40,826 nt of DNA from Streptomyces sp. NBRC 109706 (GCF_000974485.1 NZ_BBOM01000017.1:1-40826); one strand, 5' to 3'. Shown: positions 24,895-39,901, counted from the first letter of the stretch. Made by a program: numbers and translations. Notes: generated by a model from the letters alone, not told the origin.

Positions 24895-26402
24895 CTCCCC
24901 GCCCCCGGGGCACCGCCGCCGGCCGCGGGCACGACCTCGGCGATCAGGTCGACACCCTGTGACCCGACGATCTCGGCGGACAGCAACTGACCGATCTTGG
25001 GCGCCTCTTCGGGCGCCCCGACCAGCAGGATCTGGCCGTCCGTCTCCGGCGCCTGGTGCGCTCCCCGACCGACGGCGAACACCTCGCCCGTGGCCGCCGA
25101 CACATCCGTCTCGTCGTCCACGCCCAGCGACTCGACCAGCACCAGGGCGGACTCGCCCAGCCGTTCCTCGGCGCGCTGCGCGATCAGCTCGTCGGCCAGC
25201 TCGGAGATCCTGGCCAGCCGCTCGGCGACCTCCTCGGTCGGCAGCTTGTTGTCGAATCCGGCCGCCTCGGTGCCGTCCTCGTCCGAGTATCCGAAGACGC
25301 CTATGGCGTCCAGCCTGGCCTCCGTGAGGAACCGCTCCAGCTCGGCCAGATCGGCCGCCGACTCGCCGGGGAACCCCACGATGAAGTTGGAGCGCACACC
25401 GGCCTGCGGGGCCTTGCTCCTGATGGTCGCCAGCAGTTCGAGGAACCGGTCGGTGTCGCCGAACCTGCGCATCGCCCGCAGCACGGCCGGCGCCGAGTGC
25501 TGGAACGAGAGATCGAAGTAGGGCGCGACCTTGTCGGTGCCGGTGAGCACGTCGATCAGCCCTGGGCGCATCTCGGCCGGCTGGAGGTAGCTGACCCGGA
25601 TCCGCTCAAGACCGTCCACCGCGGCCAGCTCCGGCAGCAGCGTCTCCAGCAGCCGGATGTCGCCCAGGTCCTTGCCGTAGGAGGTGTTGTTCTCCGAGAC
25701 CAGCATGATCTCCGAGACACCCTGCTCGGCCAGCCACCTGGCCTCGTTCAGCACATCGGAGGGGCGGCGGGAGATGAACGAGCCCCGGAAGGACGGGATG
25801 GCGCAGAAGGTGCAGCGCCGGTCGCAGCCGGAGGCCAGCTTGACCGAGGCCACCGGGCTGCTGTCCAGCCGGCGGCGCAGCGGGGCGCGCGGCCCCGAGG
25901 CGGGCGCCAGGCCCTCGGGAAGGTCGCTGGGGGCGCCGTGCCCGGGCAGCGCGACCTCGGTACCCTGGCGCTCGGCCGGGCTGATGGGCAGCAGCTTGCG
26001 GCGGTCCCGGGGGGCGTGCGGGGCGTGCGAACCGCCGGCCAGGATGGTGCCCAGCCGCTCGGAGATGTCGGCGTAGTCGTCGAAGCCCAGCACCGCGTCC
26101 GCCTCGGGCAGCGCCTCGGCCAGCTCCTTGCCGTAGCGCTCCGCCATGCAGCCGACGGCGACCACGGCCTGGGTGCGCTGCCCGGTGCCCTTCAGCTCGT
26201 TGGCCTCCAGCAGGGCGTCGACGGAGTCCTTCTTGGCGGCGTCGACAAAGCCACAGGTGTTGACGACGGCCACCTCGGCCTCGGCGGCGTCCTCGACCAG
26301 GTCCCAGCCGTCCGCGGCCAGCCGGCCCGCTAGCTCTTCGGAATCCACCTCATTACGGGCGCATCCAAGGGTGACCAGGGCGACGGTGCGGCGTTCGGAC
26401 AT
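24891..26402 (-). CDS. rimO: Ribosomal protein S12 methylthiotransferase RimO
   Basis: The radical-SAM methylthiotransferase has 503 residues and modifies the conserved aspartate of ribosomal protein S12. The N-terminal cluster cysteines are C14 (TLGCARNEVDSE), C50 (VNTCGFVDAAKKDS) and C85 (VGCMAERY). The radical-SAM motif is C193/C197/C200 (CDRRCTFC). A TRAM domain lies at the end. CARNEVDSE and the C-terminal VGAPEEAPKIGQLL region separate it from MiaB. A linker of about 50 residues (125-180) between the MTTase and SAM domains is Pro/Ala rich. The start ATG 26402 follows GAGGG. It precedes and overlaps pgsA. Confidence 0.95.
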   Translation of the reverse strand: MSERRTVALVTLGCARNEVDSEELAGRLAADGWDLVEDAAEAEVAVVNTCGFVDAAKKDSVDALLEANELKGTGQRTQAVVAVGCMAERYGKELAEALPEADAVLGFDDYADISERLGTILAGGSHAPHAPRDRRKLLPISPAERQGTEVALPGHGAPSDLPEGLAPASGPRAPLRRRLDSSPVASVKLASGCDRRCTFCAIPSFRGSFISRRPSDVLNEARWLAEQGVSEIMLVSENNTSYGKDLGDIRLLETLLPELAAVDGLERIRVSYLQPAEMRPGLIDVLTGTDKVAPYFDLSFQHSAPAVLRAMRRFGDTDRFLELLATIRSKAPQAGVRSNFIVGFPGESAADLAELERFLTEARLDAIGVFGYSDEDGTEAAGFDNKLPTEEVAERLARISELADELIAQRAEERLGESALVLVESLGVDDETDVSAATGEVFAVGRGAHQAPETDGQILLVGAPEEAPKIGQLLSAEIVGSQGVDLIAEVVPAAGGGAPGAGR

Positions 26403-26454
26403 GCCCTCAAGCCTACTTCGTTCCCGGCGGGCCGACCCGCGCGGGCCACCTGGC

Positions 26455-27273
26455 TCAGCCCTCCTCGGGATCGCCCAGCGTATAGCTGAGCCGCTGCACC
26501 TGGCCCGGCTCGAAAACGTCCTCGATCTCGCTGCCGTTGACATGCAGCTTGACGGCCCCGGCGTTGCCGAGCACCAGATCGATCCGCTCGTCGTCGGTGA
26601 AGGTCTCCGAATCGCCGTCCTCCAGGACGCCCTCGAAGAGGAGCCGGCCGTTGCTGTCCTTGGCCGAGATCCAGCTGTTGCCGCCCTCTATCGAGAGCCG
26701 GACGGTGACCTTGTCGGCCGGCACCCCGGCCACCGCGCTCTCCGAGGGGGCCTCGGTCGGCGTGGGCACCTCGGGCCCGTTCTTCTCCGGCCCCTCACCG
26801 CCGGGCGAGTCCGCGCCCGGCGTCTCGGTGCGCTCGGCGACCGAGCCACCGCCGTCCTCGTCGTCCCCCGGGCTGAAGAACGTGAACCCGACGAAGCCGA
26901 TCACCACCGCGATGGCCGCGACCATAGCCGCCGTCCAGTTGGGGCGGCGCGGCTCGGGACGGATGCGCTCGGCCTCGAACAGCGGCCCGGAGGAGAGCGA
27001 CGGCGGATGGGCGTCCTGCTGGACGTTGTACAGCTCGATCAGCTCGGCCGCGTCCAGACCCACGGCGCGGGCCAGCGTGCGGATATGACCGCGCGCGTAG
27101 ACGTCGCCACCGCAACGGGAGAAATCGTCGTTCTCGATGGCCTGAACGATCGGAATGCGCACACGTGTGGCCGAACTGACCTCATCCACGGTCAGCTTTG
27201 CGTCGATGCGCGCCTGCTGGAGGGTACGACCGACAGAAGGCCGGTCCTTGGCTTTGTCGTTGCCGTTGGACAC
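26455..27273 (-). CDS. RodZ-like HTH membrane protein (HTH_25/DUF4115)
   Basis: The protein has 272 residues. A cytoplasmic HTH_25 domain spans about 13-85 (VGRTLQQARIDAKLTVDEVS, ENDDFSRCGGDVYARGHIRT). A single TM helix follows at about 114-134 (AAMVAAIAVVIGFVGFTFF), then an acidic Pro/Glu/Ser linker. The extracytoplasmic DUF4115 beta domain covers about 195-272. The layout matches RodZ, which links MreB to the cell-wall machinery; in actinobacteria the exact role is less clear. The start GTG 27273 has AAAGG upstream; GTG 27300 is also in frame. It sits between ftsK and rimO. Confidence 0.85.
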   Translation of the reverse strand: MSNGNDKAKDRPSVGRTLQQARIDAKLTVDEVSSATRVRIPIVQAIENDDFSRCGGDVYARGHIRTLARAVGLDAAELIELYNVQQDAHPPSLSSGPLFEAERIRPEPRRPNWTAAMVAAIAVVIGFVGFTFFSPGDDEDGGGSVAERTETPGADSPGGEGPEKNGPEVPTPTEAPSESAVAGVPADKVTVRLSIEGGNSWISAKDSNGRLLFEGVLEDGDSETFTDDERIDLVLGNAGAVKLHVNGSEIEDVFEPGQVQRLSYTLGDPEEG

Positions 27274-27392
27274 GGGTGCGCCTTTCGAGCGTGAAGCCAC
27301 CTGCTGTGCTTATAAGTCTAGGGGGGCCGGTAAAGGAACGGGCAACCGGGCGGGCAGCTTTTGTCCGCCAACAGGATGGCGGCCCCAGGCTG

Positions 27393-30167
27393 CTACTCCC
27401 CCCGAATCAGCGCCAGCACACCATCCAACTCGTCGGGCTTGATCAACACGTCCCTGGCCTTGGACCCCTCGCTCGGCCCGACGACCCCCCTGGACTCCAT
27501 CAGGTCCATCAGCCGGCCCGCCTTGGCGAAGCCCACCCGCAGCTTGCGCTGCAGCATGGACGTGGACCCGAACTGGGTGGAGACCACCAGCTCGGCGGCC
27601 TGGCAGAGCAGATCCAGATCGTCGCCGATCTCCTCGTCGATCTGTTTGCGCTGCTTGGTCCCGGTGGTCACGTCCTCCCGGAACGCCGGCGCCATCTGCG
27701 CCTTGCAGTGCTCGACGGCCGCCGCCACCTCGTCCTCGGTGACAAAGGCGCCCTGCATCCGCGCCGGCTTGTTGGCGCCCATCGGCAGGAAGAGCGCGTC
27801 GCCCTTCCCGATCAGCTTCTCCGCGCCCTGCTGGTCGAGGATGACCCGGCTGTCCGCCAGCGACGAGGTGGCGAAGGCCAGCCGGGACGGAACGTTGGCC
27901 TTGATCAGACCGGTGACCACGTCCACGCTCGGCCGCTGGGTCGCCAACACCAGATGGATGCCGGCGGCCCTGGCGAGCTGGGTGATCCGGACGATGGAGT
28001 CCTCCACGTCGCGCGGCGCGACCATCATCAGATCGGCCAGCTCGTCCACGATCACCAAGAGGTACGGGTAGGGCGTCAGTTCACGTTCGCTGCCCTCGGG
28101 AACGGTGAGCTTCCCGGCGCGCACGGCGGCGTTGAAGTCGTCGATATGGCGATATCCGAACGCTGCCAGATCGTCGTAGCGCAGATCCATCTCCCGCACG
28201 ACCCACTGCAGCGCCTCCGCCGCCCGTTTGGGATTGGTGATGATCGGCGTGATCAGATGGGGAATGCCCTCATAGGCCGTCAACTCGACCCGCTTGGGGT
28301 CCACCAGCACGAGCCGCACCTCCTCCGGCGTCGCGCGCATCATCACCGAGGTGATCAGGCAGTTGATGCAGGACGACTTTCCGGAGCCGGTCGCGCCGGC
28401 GACCAGCAGATGCGGCATGCGCGTCAGATCCGCCGTCACATAGCCGCCCTCGACGTCCTTGCCGAGACCGACCAGCAGCGGGTGTTCGTCCTGCACGGAG
28501 TCGGCCGTCCGCAGCACATCGCCCAGATTGACCATCTCCCGGTCGCTGTTGGGAATCTCGATCCCCACCGCCGACTTGCCCGGGATCGGGCTGATGATCC
28601 GCACATCGGGACTGGCCACCGCGTAGGCGATGTTCTTGGTGAGCGCGGTGATCTTCTCCACCTTGACGGCGGGGCCCAGCGCCACCTCGTAGCGGGTGAC
28701 CGTCGGCCCCCGGGTGAAGCCGGTGACCCGCGCGTCCACCTTGAACTCGCGGAACACCGTCTTCAGCGACTCCACCACCAGATCGTTGGCCGCGCTGCGG
28801 GACCGGCCGGGGCCGCCCCGGGACAGCAACTCCAGGGAGGGCAGGGCGTAGCCGACGTTGCCGGCGAGCTGCAACTGCTCGGCCCGGGGCGGCAGCACCG
28901 CGCTCGGCTCGGGCGCCGGCTTGGTCAGATCCGGCACCGCGCCCACCGAGGACGCCTCGTCCTCCCAGCGGGCCCGGGCCTCGCGCCCGCTCTCCCTGGC
29001 CGTCTCCGCGGCCCCCGAGGCCGGTGCGGATGCCTCCGTGGCCCGGCGCCGATCGCTCGCCGAGATCCGGCTGCTGATATCGGCCACCACCGGCGAGGGA
29101 TGCACCCCGTGCAGCACGGCCGGGTCCAGAGCCGCCGCGGCGGCCGCCGCCACCTCGATCGGATCGCTCTCCGAGCCCTTGGAGCCCCCGGAGGTCCTGG
29201 ACGTACGCCGCTTCCCCCGGCGCCGCTCCGAGCCGCCGCTCAGACCGCTCGCCGGGGCGCCCTGCCCCACGGCCCAGTCCGAATCCTCGGGCTCCCCGGC
29301 CTCCTCGGGCTCCCCGGCCTCGTCCTCGTGCCGCCCGTCCGGCGGCGGTCCCGCCGCCCCCCGACGCCCGCCCCTGGTCCGCCGCTCGACCGGCCGGTCG
29401 GCGAACGCGCCTTCCGGCTCCTCCGCCTCCCCGGCCCACAACCCCACCCGGATCAGCCCCTGACGCAGCCGCCGGTGGATGGCGTTCACCGGGGTCGCGG
29501 TGACCACCAGCAGCCCGAAGAGCGTCAACAGCACCAGCAGGGCCATCGCCAACGGCTCGCCCATGGCGAGGATCAGCGGCCGGGACGCCGCCCAGCCGAT
29601 ATGCCCCCCGGTGTCCCGCAGCGCCTGCGCCCCCTCGCTGCGCCCCGGCGCCCCGGTGAACACATGCACCAGCCCCAGCACGCCCACCAGCAGCGCCGTC
29701 AGGCCGATGACGATCCGCCCGTTGGCCTCCTGCCGCTCCGGGTGCACGAAGAGCCGTACCGCCATGAAACCCAGCAGCAGGGGAAAGACCAGATCCAGCC
29801 GACCCAGCGCCCCCGTGACCACCACCGTGACCAACTCACCCACGGGACCCTCGGGGTTGGACCACGTCCCGGCGAAGACGACCAGCGAGAGGCCCAGCAG
29901 CAGCAGCGCCAGGCCGTCCTTGCGGTGCGCGGGGTCGAGCCCCTTGGCGCCACGCCCTATGCCCCGCAGCACCGCCCCGATCGGCCGGGCGATCCCGAGC
30001 CAGAGCGCCCGGAGGACGCGCAGCGCCGCGTTCCTGGACGGCGGGGGCTTGGGCGGGGCCTTCTTCGCCGATGGCTTCCTGGCCGCGCTCTTCCTGGCGG
30101 GCGCCGACTTCCTGGCTCCGCCGGCACGCGCACCGGAGGAACCCTTGCCGGACGAGGATGGGGACAT
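27393..30167 (-). CDS. ftsK: DNA translocase FtsK
   Basis: The septal DNA pump has 924 residues and moves chromosomes during sporulation septation. The basic N-terminus is rich in Lys/Ala/Pro, then about four to five membrane segments lie within 60-260, then a low-complexity linker of about 170 residues. The motor domain has Walker A AGATGSGKSS (about 588), Walker B YLLVIVDELADLMM, and LATQRPSVDVVTGLIKANVP. The gamma winged-helix is at the end (LVVSTQFGSTSMLQRKLRVG), the part that reads polar DNA sequences. The start is ATG 30167; ATG/GTG codons upstream (30203) lack support. The gene follows osaB by 100 bp and precedes the rodZ-like gene by 119 bp. Confidence 0.96.
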   Translation of the reverse strand: MSPSSSGKGSSGARAGGARKSAPARKSAARKPSAKKAPPKPPPSRNAALRVLRALWLGIARPIGAVLRGIGRGAKGLDPAHRKDGLALLLLGLSLVVFAGTWSNPEGPVGELVTVVVTGALGRLDLVFPLLLGFMAVRLFVHPERQEANGRIVIGLTALLVGVLGLVHVFTGAPGRSEGAQALRDTGGHIGWAASRPLILAMGEPLAMALLVLLTLFGLLVVTATPVNAIHRRLRQGLIRVGLWAGEAEEPEGAFADRPVERRTRGGRRGAAGPPPDGRHEDEAGEPEEAGEPEDSDWAVGQGAPASGLSGGSERRRGKRRTSRTSGGSKGSESDPIEVAAAAAAALDPAVLHGVHPSPVVADISSRISASDRRRATEASAPASGAAETARESGREARARWEDEASSVGAVPDLTKPAPEPSAVLPPRAEQLQLAGNVGYALPSLELLSRGGPGRSRSAANDLVVESLKTVFREFKVDARVTGFTRGPTVTRYEVALGPAVKVEKITALTKNIAYAVASPDVRIISPIPGKSAVGIEIPNSDREMVNLGDVLRTADSVQDEHPLLVGLGKDVEGGYVTADLTRMPHLLVAGATGSGKSSCINCLITSVMMRATPEEVRLVLVDPKRVELTAYEGIPHLITPIITNPKRAAEALQWVVREMDLRYDDLAAFGYRHIDDFNAAVRAGKLTVPEGSERELTPYPYLLVIVDELADLMMVAPRDVEDSIVRITQLARAAGIHLVLATQRPSVDVVTGLIKANVPSRLAFATSSLADSRVILDQQGAEKLIGKGDALFLPMGANKPARMQGAFVTEDEVAAAVEHCKAQMAPAFREDVTTGTKQRKQIDEEIGDDLDLLCQAAELVVSTQFGSTSMLQRKLRVGFAKAGRLMDLMESRGVVGPSEGSKARDVLIKPDELDGVLALIRGE

Positions 30168-30267
30168 GAGGGTGAGGCTACCGGGGTCCGAGTGGCTGAG
30201 CACGGAACACGAGCCACCGGCGGCCCACCACCGCCGACGGATGACGCGGCGTCACCCGCCCGGCTCG

Positions 30268-30945
30268 TCAACCCTGGCGGGACTCCATGGACTTGGCCTC
30301 GTTGGTGCCCGGCTGGAGCGCGTCCAGCGCCCGACGCAGGCCGGACAGCTTCCGCTCCAGATGGGCCGCCGTCGAGACCGCGGCGCTGCCGCCGGACTCG
30401 GCCAACTCCTTGGAGAGCGCCTCCGCCTGCTCCTCGGCCGCCGCCAACCTGGCGGACAGCTCGGGCAGCAGCCCACCGGCGCCGTGCTCGACATCCGTGT
30501 GCGCGTGGCCGCCGTCCAGCTCCCGCCGCAGCAGCATGGCCTGCTCCCGCAACTGCACGTTCTTCATGTGCAGATCGACGAAGACGGAGACCTTGGCGCG
30601 CAGCACCCAGGGGTCGAACGGCTTGGAGATGTAGTCCACGGCGCCGGCCGCGTAGCCGCGGAAGGTGTGATGCGGGCCGTGGTTGATCGCCGTGAGAAAG
30701 ATGATGGGAATATCCCTGGTCCGCTCGCGACGCTTGATATGGGCCGCGGTCTCGAATCCGTCCATCCCCGGCATCTGCACATCCAGCAGGATGACCGCGA
30801 AATCCTCTGTGAGCAGCGCCTTGAGCGCTTCCTCCCCTGACGACGCCCGGACCAGTGTCTGATCGAGCGCTGAGAGGATGGCCTCCAGCGCAAGCAGATT
30901 CTCGGGCCGGTCATCGACCAGGAGGATCTTGGCCTTCTGCACCAT
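30268..30945 (-). CDS. osaB: Response regulator OsaB (osmoadaptation)
   Basis: The protein has 225 residues. The receiver domain (1-125) carries D11/D12, phospho-acceptor D55 (ILLDVQMPGMDGFE), T (FLTAINHG) and K (YISKPFD). The rest has no DNA-binding domain; instead it forms a predicted coiled coil (about 130-215, SARLAAAEEQAEALSKELAE, LERKLSGLRRALDAL). It therefore probably acts by protein contact. This architecture and position next to the poly-HAMP kinase match OsaB of S. coelicolor, which is needed for osmoadaptation and aerial development. The start ATG 30945 follows GAGGAGG. It is downstream of osaA, 382 bp apart, on the same strand. Confidence 0.92.
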   Translation of the reverse strand: MVQKAKILLVDDRPENLLALEAILSALDQTLVRASSGEEALKALLTEDFAVILLDVQMPGMDGFETAAHIKRRERTRDIPIIFLTAINHGPHHTFRGYAAGAVDYISKPFDPWVLRAKVSVFVDLHMKNVQLREQAMLLRRELDGGHAHTDVEHGAGGLLPELSARLAAAEEQAEALSKELAESGGSAAVSTAAHLERKLSGLRRALDALQPGTNEAKSMESRQG

Positions 30946-31327
30946 GGCCCGTCCTCCTCGCCCCTGCGGCGCCGGTGGGCACCGCCATCGTGGACGGCAC
31001 CCTCACGCCGCCCGGTCCTTGCCGGACATGTTGACATCACCACGAGCGCTGGTGCCAGCAAGCCCGCCACGTCGCCCCAAACGTGCGACATTTCCGGAGA
31101 CTCCCGCTGCTCACACGAGAGGCTGACAACGCTTCGGCTGTGACTTCGACCGTACCGGCATTGCTCGTCCGCCCGTCCGACAAACAGCAACGCGGGCACC
31201 GTGTGACCAGTGCATCGCGCTGCGTCACGATAGCACGCACCCGGAAACCCCGCGAACTGAACTGGACGCACTGCGAAAACGGTTGCTCCCCCCGGATAGT
31301 TCCACAGCCGGGGGGGCGGGCAACAGA
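30946..31327. other. 382-bp intergenic region between osaA and osaB
   Basis: No credible gene is seen on either strand; the open frames here lack ribosome-binding sites and typical codon use. Its length suggests that osaB has its own promoter here. It begins, on the osaA side, with a GC-rich hairpin at 31288-31315. AT content is higher than in neighbouring genes. Confidence 0.5.
31288..31315 (-). terminator. GC-rich hairpin after osaA
   Basis: The arms CCCCCCGG (31288-31295) and CCGGGGGG (31308-31315) pair perfectly over a 12-nt loop. It starts 13 bp after the osaA stop. There is no strong T-run, so termination is probable but may be partial. Confidence 0.5.
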
Positions 31328-36892
<5,565 letters not shown>

Positions 36893-36955
36893 CACTGCGT
36901 CCCTCCCACGGGGGTCGATCATTTCGCCCGGCCGATCACATCGAGCCCTCCCAGT

Positions 36956-36980
36956 GTTTCACTCCGGAAGGACCGGGTGA
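36956..36980 (+). promoter_or_regulatory. Candidate SigB-type promoter of osaC
   Basis: GTTT (36956-36959), 15 nt, then GGGTGA (36975-36980) approximates the streptomycete SigB consensus GNNT-N14-16-GGGTAY, with mismatches at the last two bases. It would give a leader of about 145 nt to osaC. osaC of S. coelicolor is known to be SigB dependent. Confidence 0.45.
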
Positions 36981-37133
36981 TAACAGTTCGGCAGCATCGC
37001 ATACCACTGATTCCCAGCCGGGGGGAATTCATCGGATGCGCCGTCCGCACCGCCGCCGGACGTCAGTAACCTGGGCACCCGAGCAGCCCACCGGGCACCT
37101 GCCCGTGCTGAGTACGACCTTTGGGGGAGTGAC

Positions 37134-39743
37134 GTGATCACCGCGCGAGCTGCGGCCACCTTCGAGCCGGTTGGACGCTCGGTCGCGACCGCGCGGGGCT
37201 TTGTCCGCGACACCCTGCAGGGCTGGGGGCTCGCCGAACTGATCGAGGACGCCGTCGTCCTCACCAGCGAACTCGTCACCAACGCCGTCGTGCACGCCGG
37301 CACCTCCGCCGAGGTCCGCTGCCTCCGCGACAGCCGCGGCATCCGGATCGAGGTCGTCGACAGGCACCCGGAGCGCGAACTGCCCCTCGCCGAGGTCTCC
37401 CGGGGCCGCCTGGACCTCAACAGCGAGGGCGGACGCGGCCTCATGCTCTGCGCCGCCCTCGCCACCCGCTGGGGCGTCGACTACACGGCCGCCGACAAGT
37501 GCGTCTGGTTCCGCCTCGACCAGCAGATCGTCCCCGTCGGCACCCGCGCCGCCGGCCCCGTCCTCCCCCTGGAGGCCCTGCCGGTCACCGACGCCAGGGT
37601 GCGGGTCGCCGTCGTCGAGGTCGACCGCGCCGACACCATCACCCGCTGGAACGACGACGCCCGGCAGCTCTTCGGCTACACCGCCGAGCAGGTCGAGGGA
37701 AAGGCCCTGGCCGATCTCGCCGCCTGGCCCCAGACCCCCGGCACCGGCACCGGCATCGCCGAGGCCCTGGTGCTGTCCCGCTGGGAGGGCAGCTACGGGG
37801 TACGGGACGTCGAGGGCCGCACCGTGCCGGTCTACGCCTGCCACCTCCGGGTCAGGGACGCCCAGGGCGAGCCGTCCACCGTCTGCCTGATCGTCCGCGA
37901 CCACGAACGCGCCATCCTGCAGAGCCCCACCCGGCTGCCCGCCCACGGGAAGTCGGCCGAGGGCCTGGATCGCGCCGGTGCCGACTCGCTGGACGCCCTC
38001 ATCGGCTCCCCGCCCCCGGACGACCTCGACGGCCTCCTGCAACGCACCGTGGAACGCGCCCGCGACATGCTCGACGGCGACGCGGCCTTCCTGCTGCTGG
38101 CCACGGACGACGAGACGGAGCTCGAGGTCCGCGCCACCACGGGGTTGCCGTCGGCGCGACAGCGCTTCGCCCGCGTCCCGGTGGAGACCGGCAGCGGCCG
38201 CTACGGCTCCGCGCGGATGCCGTCCGTCCACGAGGACATCGCCACCTCCCCCGGCGCCGTACCGCTGCTCTCCGGCACCGGGATGCACGCGGTCGTCACC
38301 GTCCCGCTCAAGGTCGAGGGCCGGCTCACCGGCTCCCTCGGCGTCGCCTCCGAGACGTCGGGCCGCTACAGCAACGAGGAGGCGCTGCGGCTCCAGTTCG
38401 CCGCCGACCGGATCGCGCTGGCCGTGGAGTCGGCCCGGCTCACCGAGTTGGAACGGCTGCGCAGGGGTTCCCTCGCCTTCCTCGTCGAGGCGTCCGAGCT
38501 GCTCGCCGGCACGCTGGACCGCAACCAGACCCTCGCGCTGATGGCCCAGATGACGGTGCCCACGCTGGCGACCTGGTGTGCCGTCTACACCATCCCCGAG
38601 CCGGGCTCCGAGCCCGTGCTGTCCTATGTGCTGCACGAGGACGAGGACCGCATCGACGGCATCAAGGCCCTGTTGGAGCGCGTCGAGCCGCCCGCGCCGG
38701 ATCTCGCGCTGGGCGTGCGCCCCTGGCATGCGCCCTCCGACGCGGCGCGCAACACCGCGCTGCGCACCTCCCTGCGCAGCCTCGCGCTCGGCGGACGCCC
38801 CAGTTCCCAGACGCCGGGCACCAGCCTGGCCACCGCGTCCGCCGTGGGCGGCGAGACGGTAGTGCTGCCGCTGATGGCCCGCAACCGCGTCATCGGCCTG
38901 CTGGCCCTGGGCAAGCCCACGGACGAGCGCTTTCGCCAGGACATCCTGGAGCTGGCCGAGGACCTTTCCCGCCGGGCGGCGCTCGCACTGGACAACGCCC
39001 GGCTCTACAGCGAGCGCACGGCCATCAGCCAGTCGCTGCAACGGAGTCTGCTGCCCCCGGAGTTGCCCGATATCGACGGAGTGGACGTCGAGGTCATCTA
39101 CCGCGCGGCCGGCGAGGGCAACGAGGTGGGTGGCGACTTCTACGATGTCTTCCCGATCCGCGAGGGGGTCTACGGCTTCGCCATCGGCGATGTCTGCGGC
39201 ACGGGGCCCGAGGCGGCGGCGGTGACGGGCCTCGCCCGGCATGCGCTACGGCTGCTGGCCCGGGAGGGCCTTGGCGGCCCCGCGGTGCTTGAGCGGCTCA
39301 ACGCGGCCATCCTTGAGGAGGGCCCGCGGGCGCGCTTTCTCACCCTGCTCTACGGGGAGTTGTGGCCTCAGCCGTCGGGCGGGGCCCTGCTCAAGATGGT
39401 GTGCGCCGGGCATCCGCTGCCGTTGCGCCTGGCCCCGGACGGCACGGTCGAATCGGCCGCCAGCCCGCAGCCGCTGCTGGGTGTGATGGACGATCTGGAG
39501 CTGTTCGAGCAGACCGCCGCCCTCGATCCCGGCGACGTGTTGTTGTGTGTCACGGACGGAGTGACCGAACGCCGGGAAGGCACCCGCATGTTGGGCGACG
39601 ACGGCCTGGCGGATGTGCTGAGCAACTGCACGGGGCTGACCGCCGGCGCGGTCGCGGCCCGGGTGCTGCGTGCGGTGGAGCGCTTCGCCAGTGACGCCCC
39701 GTCGGACGATATGGCCATTCTGACGCTGCGTATCCCGGAATAG
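37134..39743 (+). CDS. osaC: OsaC multidomain SigB regulator (RsbW-like kinase, PAS, GAF, PP2C)
   Basis: The protein has 869 residues. An N-terminal HATPase_c_2 domain (about 1-135) has the N-box ELVTNAVVHA (N50) and G-box SEGGRGLML, as in RsbW anti-sigma kinases. Then come a PAS domain (about 155-270, ARQLFGYTAEQVEG), GAF domains (about 300-430 and 450-640), and a C-terminal PP2C/SpoIIE phosphatase (about 655-869) with EVGGDFYDVF, GDVCGTGPEAAAVTG, VTDGVTERREG and SDDMAILTLR. Both catalytic ends look intact. In S. coelicolor OsaC binds and restrains SigB after osmotic stress. The start GTG 37134 follows GGGGGAG. It is divergent from osaA, 241 bp apart, and converges on an rRNA operon 80 bp beyond its stop. 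Confidence 0.92.
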   Translation: MITARAAATFEPVGRSVATARGFVRDTLQGWGLAELIEDAVVLTSELVTNAVVHAGTSAEVRCLRDSRGIRIEVVDRHPERELPLAEVSRGRLDLNSEGGRGLMLCAALATRWGVDYTAADKCVWFRLDQQIVPVGTRAAGPVLPLEALPVTDARVRVAVVEVDRADTITRWNDDARQLFGYTAEQVEGKALADLAAWPQTPGTGTGIAEALVLSRWEGSYGVRDVEGRTVPVYACHLRVRDAQGEPSTVCLIVRDHERAILQSPTRLPAHGKSAEGLDRAGADSLDALIGSPPPDDLDGLLQRTVERARDMLDGDAAFLLLATDDETELEVRATTGLPSARQRFARVPVETGSGRYGSARMPSVHEDIATSPGAVPLLSGTGMHAVVTVPLKVEGRLTGSLGVASETSGRYSNEEALRLQFAADRIALAVESARLTELERLRRGSLAFLVEASELLAGTLDRNQTLALMAQMTVPTLATWCAVYTIPEPGSEPVLSYVLHEDEDRIDGIKALLERVEPPAPDLALGVRPWHAPSDAARNTALRTSLRSLALGGRPSSQTPGTSLATASAVGGETVVLPLMARNRVIGLLALGKPTDERFRQDILELAEDLSRRAALALDNARLYSERTAISQSLQRSLLPPELPDIDGVDVEVIYRAAGEGNEVGGDFYDVFPIREGVYGFAIGDVCGTGPEAAAVTGLARHALRLLAREGLGGPAVLERLNAAILEEGPRARFLTLLYGELWPQPSGGALLKMVCAGHPLPLRLAPDGTVESAASPQPLLGVMDDLELFEQTAALDPGDVLLCVTDGVTERREGTRMLGDDGLADVLSNCTGLTAGAVAARVLRAVERFASDAPSDDMAILTLRIPE

Positions 39744-39783
39744 CGGCCGGCGGCCCCGCTCTGCGGGGCCACCCAATGCCGGA

Positions 39784-39814
39784 ACAACAAAAAACCCCCG
39801 CCATAGGCGAGGGT
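39784..39814 (-). terminator. Intrinsic terminator of the rRNA-tRNA operon
   Basis: On the minus strand the arms ACCCTCGCC (39806-39814) and GGCGGGGGT (39794-39802) form a 9-bp stem (one GT pair) with a 3-nt loop, followed directly by TTTTTGTTGTT. It is a strong Rho-independent terminator. In the osaC direction no T-run follows, so it is mainly one-way. Confidence 0.9.
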
Positions 39815-39823
39815 TGAAAAATG

Positions 39824-39896
39824 AGCCCCAAAACGGAATCGAACCGTTGACCTTCTCCTTACCATGGAGACGCTCTGCCGACTGAGCTATTGGGGC
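39824..39896 (-). tRNA. tRNA-Thr (anticodon GGT)
   Basis: The cloverleaf is complete over 73 nt. The acceptor stem is GCCCCAA / TTGGGGC with discriminator T, the D arm reads TAGCTCAGTCGGCAGAGC, and the anticodon stem is TCTCC / GGAGA with loop ATGGTAA. The T arm contains GGTTCGATTCC. The anticodon GGT decodes ACC/ACU. CCA is not encoded. It lies about 5 nt after 5S rRNA and shares its operon and terminator. Confidence 0.96.
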
Positions 39897-39901
39897 GATA
39901 T

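Noticed and set aside
27300..27340. Possible promoter (TTTACC / TATAAG) upstream of the rodZ-like gene
   Set aside because: Spacing is only 15 nt and alternative hexamers overlap; not convincing without transcript data.
37029..39242. Long minus-strand open frame opposite osaC
   Set aside because: No recognisable domain; osaC on the plus strand has coherent kinase, PAS, GAF and PP2C motifs and a strong ribosome-binding site.
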